This document shows positions 15,605 through 24,295 of a stretch of DNA of 64,000 bases, piece after piece. Each line of letters begins with the position of its first letter. Within the stretch, counting starts at the first letter, position 1. Source of the stretch: Sphingomonas sp. RIT328 (lineage in GTDB: Bacteria > Pseudomonadota > Alphaproteobacteria > Sphingomonadales > Sphingomonadaceae). Below the pieces are notes generated by a model. It did no database searches, was not told where the DNA came from, and saw nothing but the letters and a program-made list of their open reading frames with translations. The translations under genes and the position numbers were made by a program. The DNA is taken from NCBI RefSeq assembly GCF_000632225.1, contig NZ_JFYV01000008.1, forward strand, positions 38,375 through 102,374, given 5' to 3'.

Positions 15605-17698
15605 TTGATCGACACCAGTCTGGCGATGCGGATCGGCATCGCCATCGCAGTCGGCTATGGCGCGGTATCCGCCGCCGCGGCACAGACCGCGCCGGAGGAC
15701 GAACCCGGCGAGACGATCCTCGTCACCGCCTCGCCGCAGGGCTATACGGCGAGCGAGACCGGGCTCGCCAAGATCCCGGTGCCGCTGCGCGACCTCCCGC
15801 AATCGATCGCGACCGTCACCGCGGCGGTGCTGCGCGACCAGCGCGCTTTGTCGGTGCAGGATGCGCTGAAGAACGTGCCGGGGGTCAGCTTCGCGGCGGG
15901 CGACGGCCAGCGCGACCAGGTCACGATCCGCGGCTTCTCGGCGATCGCCGACCAATATGTGAACGGCTTCCGGGACGATGCGCTTTATTACCGCGACCTG
16001 TCCAACGTCGAACGGGTCGAGGTGGTCAAGGGGCCGGCGGCGGTGCTGTTCGGGCGCGGATCGTCGGGCGGGCTGATCAACCGCGTGCTCAAGCGTCCCG
16101 ACAGCAATGTCACCGCCGCGGCGTTAAGCGCCGGATCGTACGCCGCGCGGCGTGCCGAATGGGACGTCGGCCGTTTCGATGCGCGCAGCGGCGTCGGCTT
16201 CCGCATCACCGGCGCGCACGAGGATGACGACAGCTTCCGCGACCAGCAATTGCTGCGCCGTTCCGCGATCGCGCCGTCGCTGCTGATCGGCGAGGGGCGC
16301 GCAACGACGCTGATGCTCGAAGCCGACGCGCTGCACGATCACCGGCTGATGGACCTCGGCATTCCGGCGCTCGGCGGGCGGCCGATCGACGTGCCGCGGT
16401 CGACCTATTACGGGGCCGCCAATGCGCGCGACGTGGATACGACGACGAGCAAGGTCTATTCGCAGACCGTCGAGCTGACGCACCGCCTGTCCGAAGCACT
16501 GCGCTTCCGCAACGGCTTCCGCCACTATGATTACCGGCTGTGGCGCAACAGCACGCTCCCCGCGGCGATCGATCCGGTCGCGCGGACGGTGACCTTGCAG
16601 CACGGCCGGCTCAACCGCGACGAGGAAGGCTGGTCCGATCAGGCGGAGCTGACGTGGCGCGGCCGGCTCGCCGGGGTCGATCACGTGCTGCTCTACGGCG
16701 TCGAGCTGTCCCGGCAGACGAAGCGGGCGGATACGTTCGCGCAGGTCAAGGTGGCGGTGACGTCGCTGTTCAAGCCGGTGCTGCCGGTACTCGATCCCGC
16801 CCGCTTCACGCGGATCGCGACGGCGACCGCGAGCGTGTTCGACACCGGCGGCGTCTACGTGCAGGATTTCGCCGACTTCGGCCATGGCATCAAGGCGCTG
16901 GTCGGCGTCCGCCGCGATCGCTTCCGGCAGGCGACCGACCAGCGGCTGCCGGTCGCGGCGCGGCTGGTCCGCACCGATATCGCGTGGAGCCCGCGGGCCG
17001 GGATCGTGCTGCAACCCGACGCGACGCAATCCTATTATCTGTCGTGGAGCCGCAGCTTCCAGCCGTCCGCCGAGACCTTCGCACTGACCGCGAGCAATGC
17101 CGACATCGCGCCCGAGCAGACCAGCAACAAGGAGGTCGGCGGCAAATATACGCTGCTCGGCGGCGCGCTCAACGTGCAGGCGGCGGGGTTCCTGCTGCGC
17201 CGCACCGGGATCAAGGGCACCGATCCGCTCGACCCGACGCGGCTGGTCGCGGCGGGCACGCAGCGGACGCGTGGCGTCGAACTGTCGGCGCAGATGACGC
17301 TGCCCGCGGGGTTCCAGGCGGTCGCCGGCTATGCCTATCTCGATGCCCGGATCACCGCCTCGTCGCGCCCCGATTTCGTCGGCAAGGGTGCGACGATCGC
17401 GCCGCGCCATGCCGCCAACGGCTTCCTCAGCAAGAGCTTCGCCGGCCGCTTCGGGCTGGGCGGCGGAATCAATTATGTCGGCGACCGCTGGGCTGATCCG
17501 CTCAACACGACGGTGCTGCCGCATTATGTCACCGTCGACGGGCTGCTGTGGGTGGCGACGGGGCCGCTGCGCTGGCAGCTCAACGCCTATAATCTCGGCA
17601 ACGTCCATTATACCGTCGCCGGACATGGTACGTCGGCGCTGCTCAACATGCCGGGCGCGCCGCGCTCGGTGCTCGGCACGCTGCGGATCGCCTTGTAG
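15605..17698 (+). CDS. TonB-dependent siderophore receptor
   Basis: A 697-residue receptor of the ferric-siderophore (FhuA/Fiu/FoxA-like) class. It has a signal peptide ending ...SAAAAQT, a TonB box-like ETILVTASPQGYTASETG, a plug with LPQSIATVT and VEVVKGPAAVLFGRGSSGG, and a barrel ending in LRIAL. GRGSSGGLIN is the hallmark of this class. The start used is TTG 15605, since AAAGGGGG lies 5-6 nt upstream; ATG 15626 is possible and still leaves a signal peptide but lacks a ribosome site. Expression may be limited by the hairpin that pairs this site. The C-terminal Leu instead of Phe/Tyr is a little unusual. Confidence 0.88.
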   Translation: MIDTSLAMRIGIAIAVGYGAVSAAAAQTAPEDEPGETILVTASPQGYTASETGLAKIPVPLRDLPQSIATVTAAVLRDQRALSVQDALKNVPGVSFAAGDGQRDQVTIRGFSAIADQYVNGFRDDALYYRDLSNVERVEVVKGPAAVLFGRGSSGGLINRVLKRPDSNVTAAALSAGSYAARRAEWDVGRFDARSGVGFRITGAHEDDDSFRDQQLLRRSAIAPSLLIGEGRATTLMLEADALHDHRLMDLGIPALGGRPIDVPRSTYYGAANARDVDTTTSKVYSQTVELTHRLSEALRFRNGFRHYDYRLWRNSTLPAAIDPVARTVTLQHGRLNRDEEGWSDQAELTWRGRLAGVDHVLLYGVELSRQTKRADTFAQVKVAVTSLFKPVLPVLDPARFTRIATATASVFDTGGVYVQDFADFGHGIKALVGVRRDRFRQATDQRLPVAARLVRTDIAWSPRAGIVLQPDATQSYYLSWSRSFQPSAETFALTASNADIAPEQTSNKEVGGKYTLLGGALNVQAAGFLLRRTGIKGTDPLDPTRLVAAGTQRTRGVELSAQMTLPAGFQAVAGYAYLDARITASSRPDFVGKGATIAPRHAANGFLSKSFAGRFGLGGGINYVGDRWADPLNTTVLPHYVTVDGLLWVATGPLRWQLNAYNLGNVHYTVAGHGTSALLNMPGAPRSVLGTLRIAL

Positions 17699-17740
17699 TT
17701 CGTTCATCGACCGGCCAGCCGTCTGCGCTACAAGGGCGGC

Positions 17741-18985
17741 GTGGGGCGCTGGCTGGGCATGATCATCGGAGCGGCGGGACTGGCGGCGGGTTCGCCGCTC
17801 GCGGCGCAGACGTTGGTCGCGCCGCCGCCCGTGGTCGCGCCGGTCGAGTCGCTCGACGCCGCGATCGCGCAGGATGCCGCGGCGGTCGCCGACCGGCTCG
17901 GGCTGCCGGTCGACGAGGCGGAGCGGCAGTTGCGGTTGCAGGTGGCGAGCGCGCCGGTGACCGACGCGATCGCCGACGAATTCGCCGCGCGGCTGACCGG
18001 GATCGCGCTCGTCCATCGGCCTGAATTCTCCATCGTCGTGACGCTGACCGGTACGGCGGCGGAGCCCGAACGGATCATCGACCTGAACGGCACGCCGGTG
18101 CGGATCAGCTTCAGCACCGGCGCGGCGGCGACGCACACCGGGCTGGTCCAGGCAATCGGTGCCTATCAGGCAGCGATCCGCGCCAGCCTGCTGTCGCCGC
18201 CCGGCCTCGGCATCGACCAGCGCAGCGGCGAGCTGGTCGCGGTGGTTTCGACGCGCGACGTCGCGCGGGAGGGCGCCGAGCCGCTTGCCGCGCGGCTCGC
18301 GGCCTTGACGCAGGTGCCGGTGCGGCTGCGCGTCGTCGACCAGCCGGCGCTCGACATGGGCGGCATCCAGGGCGGGACGCGTGTCGTCGGGCAGGTGCCG
18401 GGGGACAGTCATCGCTATCTGTGCACCGCCGGCTTCGTCGTCACCGACGGCACGCGTACCGGCATCGCCACCGCGGCGCATTGCCCCGACGCGCTGCGCG
18501 CCCGCGATGCCGCCGGGATCGAACAGGACCTGCCCTTCGTCGGGCAATGGGGCTGGGGCCATCAGGACGTGCAGATCAACGCGAGCGCGGTGCCGCTCGC
18601 GCCTTTATTCTATGCCGACAGCGCGCGCACCGTCAGCCGGCCGGTCGGCGATGCGCGCAGCCGTGCCGGTACGCGCGCCGGCGACATCGTCTGCCACCGC
18701 GGCGAGCGCACCGGCTATAGCTGTTCGGAGGTCGAACTGACCGACTTCGCGCCGGCGGGCGATCTGTGCGGCGGCGCCTGCCTGCCGACCTGGACGACGG
18801 TGGCGGGGCCGGTGTGCAGGAGCGGCGACAGCGGCAGCCCGGTGTTCCTCGGCGATACCGCTTATGGAATTCTGAAGGGCGGCAGCTATCGCGCCGACGG
18901 CAGCTGCGCCTTCTATTTCTATATGTCGACCGACTTTCTGCCGACCGGATGGCGGCTGCTCACCGCTCCGATCGCCAGCCCCTGA
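17741..18985 (+). CDS. Secreted trypsin-fold serine protease with pro-region (S1/alpha-lytic-like)
   Basis: A 414-residue exported protein with a signal peptide (cleavage after SPLAAQ, about 23), a pro-region of about 190 residues, and a C-terminal chymotrypsin-fold domain. The catalytic triad is His247 (TAAHC), probably Asp276 (HQDVQI) and Ser364 (SGDSGSP). Several cysteines (228/248, 318/328, 343/347, 359, 389) suggest disulfides. The layout recalls streptogrisin or alpha-lytic proteases, which need the pro-region for folding. GTG 17741 has AAGGGCGG upstream; ATG 17759 is an alternative. It lies 42 bp after the receptor gene and may be cotranscribed. The target protein is unknown. Confidence 0.75.
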   Translation: MGRWLGMIIGAAGLAAGSPLAAQTLVAPPPVVAPVESLDAAIAQDAAAVADRLGLPVDEAERQLRLQVASAPVTDAIADEFAARLTGIALVHRPEFSIVVTLTGTAAEPERIIDLNGTPVRISFSTGAAATHTGLVQAIGAYQAAIRASLLSPPGLGIDQRSGELVAVVSTRDVAREGAEPLAARLAALTQVPVRLRVVDQPALDMGGIQGGTRVVGQVPGDSHRYLCTAGFVVTDGTRTGIATAAHCPDALRARDAAGIEQDLPFVGQWGWGHQDVQINASAVPLAPLFYADSARTVSRPVGDARSRAGTRAGDIVCHRGERTGYSCSEVELTDFAPAGDLCGGACLPTWTTVAGPVCRSGDSGSPVFLGDTAYGILKGGSYRADGSCAFYFYMSTDFLPTGWRLLTAPIASP

Positions 18986-19006
18986 TCGCGCCTGTCCGGA
19001 ACGCGC

Positions 19007-19177
19007 TCAGTGCGTGACGCGGTCGAGGCGCTCCAGCAACGTCTTGAGATCGTCGGGCATTGGCGTTTCACCGAAGACGCCGCGCAGAGCATGGCCGAGC
19101 GGATCGGCCGGGCGTGGCAAACGGACGACATAATCGCCGTTGCGCGCGCGTCCTGTTGTTTGCGTAGCCATGTGCAT
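19007..19177 (-). CDS. NepR-like anti-sigma factor (general stress response), isolated copy
   Basis: A 56-residue protein starting MHMATQ. NepR proteins bind the sigma factor EcfG and are titrated by phosphorylated PhyR. The C-terminal part (DPLGHALRGVF, then MPDDLKTLLERLD) matches the two-helix NepR pattern of G-x-LR-x-(V/L)-(F/Y) followed by PDxxxxLLxxLD. The usual neighbours phyR, ecfG and a histidine kinase are absent; instead it is convergent with the protease gene and divergent from glnE. An EcfG-type box lies at 19187-19211. No clear ribosome site precedes either in-frame ATG (19177, 19171). Assignment rests on the short motif only. Confidence 0.55.
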   Translation of the reverse strand: MHMATQTTGRARNGDYVVRLPRPADPLGHALRGVFGETPMPDDLKTLLERLDRVTH

Positions 19178-19186
19178 AGACCGGAG

Positions 19187-19211
19187 AACGATCCTGTGGC
19201 GGAAACGTTGC
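19187..19211 (-). promoter_or_regulatory. EcfG-like promoter of the nepR-like gene
   Basis: On the minus strand GCAAC (19211-19207), a 16-bp spacer and CGTT (19190-19187) match GGAAC-N16-CGTT with one mismatch in the -35. The box ends only 9 bp upstream of the first ATG, so the leader would be very short, or translation begins at the second ATG. Confidence 0.4.
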
Positions 19212-19235
19212 CGACTGCAATAAAGGATATCCGCG

Positions 19236-21902
19236 ATGCCGACGCCCGTCTCCGCCGCGATCGATCGCGCCCGCGCGCATGCGCCGTTCCTCGCATTGCT
19301 GCTGGATCGCGAGCCGGTGCTCGCCGAGCGGCTCGCCGCCGGCATGTTCGACCTCGCCTACACCGCCGCGACTCCGGATATGCCGATCGCCCGCCAGTTG
19401 CGGCTCGACCGGCGCGCGCTGGCGCTGGCGATCGCGATCGGCGATCTCGCCGGCGTCTATGATCTGACCGCGGTGACGCAGGGCCTCAGCGACTTCGCCG
19501 ATCGCGCGCTCGACCGGGCGATCACCGCGGCGATCGCCGAGCGCACGCCGGGGGAGGCACCGCGCGGCTTTGCGGCGATCGCGCTCGGCAAGCAGGGCAG
19601 CCGCGAGCTCAATTATTCGTCGGACATCGATCCCATCCTGATCTTCGACCCGCGCACGTTGCCGCGCCGCGCGCGCGAGGAGCCGGAGGAAGCGGCGGTG
19701 CGGATCGCCAAGCGCGTCGTCGAACTGCTCCAGGCACGCGACGGCGACGGCTATGTGCTGCGCGTCGACCTGCGGCTGCGCCCCTCGCCCGAGGCGACGC
19801 CGATCGCGCTGCCGGTCGACGGCGCGATCGGCTATTACGAATCGCAGGCGCTGACCTGGGAGCGGGCGGCGTTCATCCGCGCCCGCGCCGCGGCCGGCGA
19901 TCGCGCCCTCGGCGGCTATTTCCTCGATGCGATCCGGCCGTTCGTGTGGCGGCGCGGGCTCGATTTCGGCGCGATCGGCGAGATCCGCGACCTCTCCCGC
20001 CGCATCCGCGATCATTATGCGAGCGGCCAGGCGTTCGGCGCGGGCTATGACCTCAAGCGCGGCCGCGGCGGCATCCGCGAGGCGGAATTCTTCGCGCAGA
20101 TCCATCAGCTGATCCACGGCGGGCGCGATCCGGCCCTGCGCGCACCCGCGACGCGCGACGCGCTGGCGCGGCTGGCGGAGGCGGGGTGGATCGGTACGGA
20201 CGAGGCGGCGGCGCTGAGCCGATCCTATACGCTGCTGCGGACGATCGAGCATCGTGTCCAGATGATCGACGATCGCCAGACGCATGTGCTGCCGGGCGGC
20301 GCGGCGCTCGACGGGGTGGCGCGCTTGCACGGCCTTGCGGACGGGGCGGCGCTGATCGCGCTGTTGCGGGAGCCGGTCGCGCGCGCCGGCCAGATCTACG
20401 ACGCGCTCGACGACGGCCGCGGCGGCGACTTCCCGCACGAGCCGCAGGCGCTCGCCGCGCGGCTGGAGCAGGCGGGGTTTCCCGATGGCGCCGGTGCGGC
20501 GACGCTGATCGCGCGCTGGCGTGCCGGCCGCTATCCGGCGCTGCGCAGCCCGGCGGCGCGCGACGCGCTGGAGGCGGTGCTGCCGGCGCTGATGCCCGCC
20601 TTCGCCGACGCGCCCGATCCGAGTGCGGCGTTGCGGCGGCTCGACGGGCTGCTCGAACGCCTGACCAGCGCGATCAACATCCTGCGGCTGCTCGAGGCGC
20701 GTCCCGGGCTGGCGGTGCTGCTCGCGACGATCCTCAGCCATGCCGCGCCGCTCGCCGATGCCTTGGGCGTGCGCCCCGAGCTGATCGACTGGCTGATCGA
20801 TCCCGGCGCCTTTGAGCCGCTCGGCCCGGTCGAGGCGCTGGCGGCGGAGATGCGGCGCGGCGAGGGCGGCGACTATCAGGCGCTGCTCGACCACGTCCGC
20901 CGCAGCGTCGGGGAGAAACGGTTCGCGCTCGGTGCGCAGGTGGTGGCAGGCGCAGCCGATCCGCTCGATGCGGCGGCGGGCTATGCGCGGCTCGCCGAGG
21001 CGGCGATCGCGGTCCTCGCCGAGGCGACGATCGCAGAATTCGCGCGCAGCCATGGCCGGGTGCCGGGCAGCGAGCTGCTGATCCTCGCCTTCGGACGGCT
21101 CGGCGGCGCGGCGCTGACCCACGCCAGCGACCTTGACCTCGTCTATCTGTTTACCGGGGACTTCCGTGCGGAATCGGACGGCGCCAAGCCGCTCGGCGCG
21201 ACGCTCTATTACAATCGCCTCGCGCAGCGGATCACCGCGGCGCTGTCGGTGGCGACCGCGGCGGGGCCGCTCTACCCGGTCGACACGCGGCTGCGCCCGT
21301 CGGGGACGCAGGGGCCGCTGGTCGTCTCGCTCGAGTCCTTCGCCCGCTATCAGCGCGAGGATGCCTGGACCTGGGAGCATATGGCGCTGACGCGGGCGCG
21401 GCCGGTGTTCGGCTCGGCCGAGGCGCGGGCGGCCGCCGCCGCGGTGATCGACGCGGTGCTGGCGGGCGAGCGGCCGGCGCGGAACCTGACCGGCGAGGCG
21501 GTGGCGATGCGCGCCGAGATGGCCCGGCACAAGCCGCCGACCGGGCCGCTCGACGCCAAATTGCTGCCCGGCGGACTGGTCGATCTCGAATTCACCGTTC
21601 ACCTGACGCAGTTGCGCCATCGTATAGGCTTCGATCCGCACCTCGGGCGGGCGATCGGCGCGCTGGTCGCATCGGGCCTGCTGCCCGCGGCGCTGGCGGT
21701 GGCGAACGATCAGCTGACGCGGCTGCTCGTGGTGCTGCGGCTGGTCGCGCCCGATGCCGCCGAGCCGTCGCCGGCGACGCAGGCGCTGATTGCGCGCGCC
21801 TTGCGACTCGCCGATTGGCCGGCGGTGCTTGAAGCGCTGGCGATGACGCGGCAGGACGTGGCGGCGGCCTGGACGCAGGCGACGGGAGGCTCGGATGGAT
21901 GA
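19236..21902 (+). CDS. glnE: Bifunctional glutamine synthetase adenylyltransferase/deadenylylase
   Basis: An 888-residue GlnE that adds AMP to, or phosphorolytically removes it from, glutamine synthetase in response to PII proteins and glutamine. Two nucleotidyltransferase domains are visible: the N-terminal deadenylylase with GKQGSRELNYSSDIDPI (about 125-141) and the C-terminal adenylylase with GRLGGAALTHASDLDLVYL (about 620-640). Each is followed by a helical GlnD-PII-uridylyltransferase-like domain (GRGGIREAEFFAQ; PGGLVDLEF). It is slightly shorter than enterobacterial GlnE (about 945). It overlaps the peroxiredoxin gene by 8 bp. The start at 19236 is preceded by AAAGGATATCCG. Confidence 0.93.
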   Translation: MPTPVSAAIDRARAHAPFLALLLDREPVLAERLAAGMFDLAYTAATPDMPIARQLRLDRRALALAIAIGDLAGVYDLTAVTQGLSDFADRALDRAITAAIAERTPGEAPRGFAAIALGKQGSRELNYSSDIDPILIFDPRTLPRRAREEPEEAAVRIAKRVVELLQARDGDGYVLRVDLRLRPSPEATPIALPVDGAIGYYESQALTWERAAFIRARAAAGDRALGGYFLDAIRPFVWRRGLDFGAIGEIRDLSRRIRDHYASGQAFGAGYDLKRGRGGIREAEFFAQIHQLIHGGRDPALRAPATRDALARLAEAGWIGTDEAAALSRSYTLLRTIEHRVQMIDDRQTHVLPGGAALDGVARLHGLADGAALIALLREPVARAGQIYDALDDGRGGDFPHEPQALAARLEQAGFPDGAGAATLIARWRAGRYPALRSPAARDALEAVLPALMPAFADAPDPSAALRRLDGLLERLTSAINILRLLEARPGLAVLLATILSHAAPLADALGVRPELIDWLIDPGAFEPLGPVEALAAEMRRGEGGDYQALLDHVRRSVGEKRFALGAQVVAGAADPLDAAAGYARLAEAAIAVLAEATIAEFARSHGRVPGSELLILAFGRLGGAALTHASDLDLVYLFTGDFRAESDGAKPLGATLYYNRLAQRITAALSVATAAGPLYPVDTRLRPSGTQGPLVVSLESFARYQREDAWTWEHMALTRARPVFGSAEARAAAAAVIDAVLAGERPARNLTGEAVAMRAEMARHKPPTGPLDAKLLPGGLVDLEFTVHLTQLRHRIGFDPHLGRAIGALVASGLLPAALAVANDQLTRLLVVLRLVAPDAAEPSPATQALIARALRLADWPAVLEALAMTRQDVAAAWTQATGGSDG

Positions 21903-22359
21903 TGGCGCAACGATACCTGCGGTGACGGTGACCGCCGCCGACGGCAGCGCGATGCCGCTCGCCGCGATATCCGGCCCGGCGGTGTTCTATTTCTACCCCA
22001 AGGACGATACCAGCGGCTGTACCCGCGAGGCGCAGGATTTCTCCGCGCTTGCGGCGGATTTCGCCGCGGCGGGGGTGACGGTGATCGGGATCAGCAAGGA
22101 CCCGCCCGCCAAACATGCCGCCTTTACCGCCAAGCACGGCCTCACCGTCACGCTGGCGAGCGACGAGGACGGCAGCGCCTGCGACGCCTTCGGCGTGTGG
22201 GGCGAGAAGCAGCTTTATGGCCGCACCTATATGGGGATCGAGCGCGCCACCTTCCTGTTCGGGCATGACGGTCGGCTGGTGCGGGCGTGGCGCAAGGTGC
22301 GCGTGCCCGGCCATGCGGCGGCGGTGCTCGCCGCCGCGCGCGAGGTCGCGGCGGGATAG
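21895..22359 (+). CDS. bcp: Peroxiredoxin, BCP/PrxQ type
   Basis: A 154-residue thiol peroxidase that reduces hydrogen and organic peroxides. The fold motifs FYFYPKDDTSGCTREAQDF, VTVIGISKD and RATFLFGHDG are clear. The peroxidatic Cys is in SGCTREA (about residue 43). The resolving Cys found five residues later in many BCP proteins is Gln here (REAQDF), so it may use the Cys near residue 100 (GSACDAF) or work as a 1-Cys enzyme. The start codon lies inside the end of glnE (8-bp overlap), so translation is coupled. This glnE-bcp order is common in sphingomonads. Confidence 0.9.
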   Translation: MDDGATIPAVTVTAADGSAMPLAAISGPAVFYFYPKDDTSGCTREAQDFSALAADFAAAGVTVIGISKDPPAKHAAFTAKHGLTVTLASDEDGSACDAFGVWGEKQLYGRTYMGIERATFLFGHDGRLVRAWRKVRVPGHAAAVLAAAREVAAG

Positions 22360-22375
22360 GCGGGCGCGCGGAGCC

Positions 22376-22858
22376 TTATCCGCCGACGGTGATCGTGCCC
22401 TTGGCGTTGCTGCCGTCACCGGCGAGGTCGAGGTGGAAGGGCTGCTTTTCTTCGGTGGTGCCGGTCAGGCCCTGGCCGTCCGGATGGACGGTGAAGCCCG
22501 CCTTGGCGAGCCGCTCGGTGAACCAGCCGCGCACCTGATCGGGGCTGGCGGGGCTGGTGAAGCGGACGCGCAGGCCGCCATCGTCGTTCCTGCCGCCGGC
22601 GACGTCGACCGCGTCGATCGTGGAGCCCGGATAGAGGTGGACGCCGTTGAGATCGAAATTGTCGGCCTTGAGTTGCACCTTGGGCAGCTTGAGCTGGCCC
22701 GAGAAGCCCGGCACCGCGATCTTGACCTGCCCGGTCGCGCCATCGACCGCGCCGAGCACATTGCCGCCATCGGCGTTGATCGTCACCGACGTGCCCGGAC
22801 CGCGATCGCAGGCGGCGAGCGACAAGGCGGACAGGGCACAGAGCGACAGGCGGATCAT
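22376..22858 (-). CDS. Putative lipoprotein, unknown function
   Basis: A 160-residue protein with a lipoprotein signal (lipobox SLAAC, Cys16) and no further membrane segment. The mature part is Gly/Asp-rich and beta-like, with a middle segment of 'KLPKVQLKADNFDLNGVHL' type that resembles adhesin-like beta-strand repeats. I do not recognise a named domain. It is convergent with bcp (16 bp apart) and divergent from the MFS gene, so it is probably transcribed alone. An inverted dyad TATTGCGTCGGCAATA sits at 22871-22886 just upstream and may be its operator. Confidence 0.7.
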   Translation of the reverse strand: MIRLSLCALSALSLAACDRGPGTSVTINADGGNVLGAVDGATGQVKIAVPGFSGQLKLPKVQLKADNFDLNGVHLYPGSTIDAVDVAGGRNDDGGLRVRFTSPASPDQVRGWFTERLAKAGFTVHPDGQGLTGTTEEKQPFHLDLAGDGSNAKGTITVGG

Positions 22859-22954
22859 GGCAACCTCGTGTATTGCGTCGGCAATACGCTAGGCCGGTCG
22901 GCGCATGCGATCAAGGGTTCCGGAGCCGATCGCTTCCCGGTAGGAGGGCGCCCC

Positions 22955-24220
22955 GTGACCCGCTCCTCGCACACTCCCGCGCCGGCGACCGCCGGTGCCC
23001 CCGCCGCGGCGGTGGAGCCCGCCGGCGCGCCGATCGGTTTCGCCGAATTCGTCGCGCTGGTCGCGGCGCTGATGTCGCTCGCCGCGCTCGGCATCGATTC
23101 GATGCTGCCCGCGCTGCCGGCGATCGGCGTCACGCTCGACATCGCGACCGAGAACCAGCGCCAGTTCATCGTCACCGCCTTCGTCTTCGGTTTCGGCATC
23201 GCGCAGATCGCACATGGGCCGCTCGCCGACCGTTACGGGCGGCGGACGGTGCTGCTCGCCGCGATCGGCGGTTATGTCCTCGCCAATATCGCCTGCGCGA
23301 TGGCGGCGAGCTTCCCGCTGCTGCTCGCCGCGCGCGTGTTCGGCGGCGCGATGGTCGCGGCGACGCGCGTCGCGACGGTGGCGATGGTGCGCGACTGCTA
23401 TCACGGCCGGCCGATGGCGCGGGTGATGTCGATCGCGTTCATGGTCTTCATGATCGTTCCCGTGCTCGCCCCCGCCTTCGGCCAGACGGTGCTGCTGTTC
23501 GCCAATTGGCGCGGCATCTTCTGGACGGTGGCGGGGCTCAGCGCCCTGATCTGGACCTGGTTCTTCCTGCGCATGCCCGAGACGCTGCGGGTCGAGGCAC
23601 AACTGCCGCTGTCGCTGGGCCGCGTCGCCGCGGGATGGCGGCAGACGCTCGGCGACCGGATGTCGCTCGGCTATGCGCTCGCCTCGACCGCGCTGCTCGG
23701 CGCGCTCTACGGCTATCTCAATTCCGTCCAGCAGATCATGTTCGACACCTTCCGGCAGCCGCGGCTGCTCGCGGTGATGTTCGCGGTGACGGCGACGCTG
23801 ATGGCGGCGGCGAACCTGACCAACGCGCGGCTGGTGATGCGGCTCGGCACGCGGCTGATCAGCCACAGCGCGCTGGCGCTGCTGGTGGTGCTGAGCGCGA
23901 TCCACCTCGCCCTCGCCGTGCTGGGCTATGAGACGCTGGTCGGTTTCGTCATCCTCCAGGCGCTGACGATGGGCTGTTTCGGCCTCGCCACCTCCAATTT
24001 CTCGTCGATGGCGATGGAGAATATGGGTGCGATCGCCGGCACCGCGTCCAGCGTGCAGGGCTTTGCCAGCATCACCCTCGGCGCGGTGATCGGCGTGGTG
24101 ATCGGCCAGGCGTTCGACGGCACCACCGCGCCGCTCGCCGGGGGCTTCCTGATCTGCGGTCTCGTCTCGCTCGGCATCGTCGCGGCGACCGAGCGCGGGC
24201 GATTGTTCCGCCCCGTCTGA
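22955..24220 (+). CDS. MFS transporter, Bcr/CflA drug-resistance type
   Basis: A 421-residue major facilitator with 12 predicted helices, of the drug:proton antiporter type that includes Bcr and CflA (bicyclomycin, chloramphenicol efflux). The cytoplasmic loop 2-3 motif LADRYGRRTVLL is intact, and the drug-exporter style DSMLPALPAIG segment lies in helix 1. A Pro/Ala-rich hydrophilic N-terminus of about 30 residues precedes helix 1. GTG 22955 is chosen because AGGAGG lies 7 nt upstream. Substrate unknown. It is divergent from the lipoprotein gene, which may share its control region. Confidence 0.85.
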   Translation: MTRSSHTPAPATAGAPAAAVEPAGAPIGFAEFVALVAALMSLAALGIDSMLPALPAIGVTLDIATENQRQFIVTAFVFGFGIAQIAHGPLADRYGRRTVLLAAIGGYVLANIACAMAASFPLLLAARVFGGAMVAATRVATVAMVRDCYHGRPMARVMSIAFMVFMIVPVLAPAFGQTVLLFANWRGIFWTVAGLSALIWTWFFLRMPETLRVEAQLPLSLGRVAAGWRQTLGDRMSLGYALASTALLGALYGYLNSVQQIMFDTFRQPRLLAVMFAVTATLMAAANLTNARLVMRLGTRLISHSALALLVVLSAIHLALAVLGYETLVGFVILQALTMGCFGLATSNFSSMAMENMGAIAGTASSVQGFASITLGAVIGVVIGQAFDGTTAPLAGGFLICGLVSLGIVAATERGRLFRPV

Positions 24221-24243
24221 TCCGCGCGTCCGGCGGTGTGGAC

Positions 24244-24268
24244 GGAACCGGGCGCGCGCCCCGCCGTT
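24244..24268 (+). promoter_or_regulatory. EcfG-type general stress promoter
   Basis: GGAAC at 24244-24248 and CGTT at 24265-24268 are spaced by exactly 16 bp, a full match to the alphaproteobacterial EcfG consensus. The downstream gene starts 28 bp later with GAGGAGG before its ATG. Confidence 0.65.
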
Positions 24269-24295
24269 CGCACCCGGTAACACGAGGAGGTTGTG

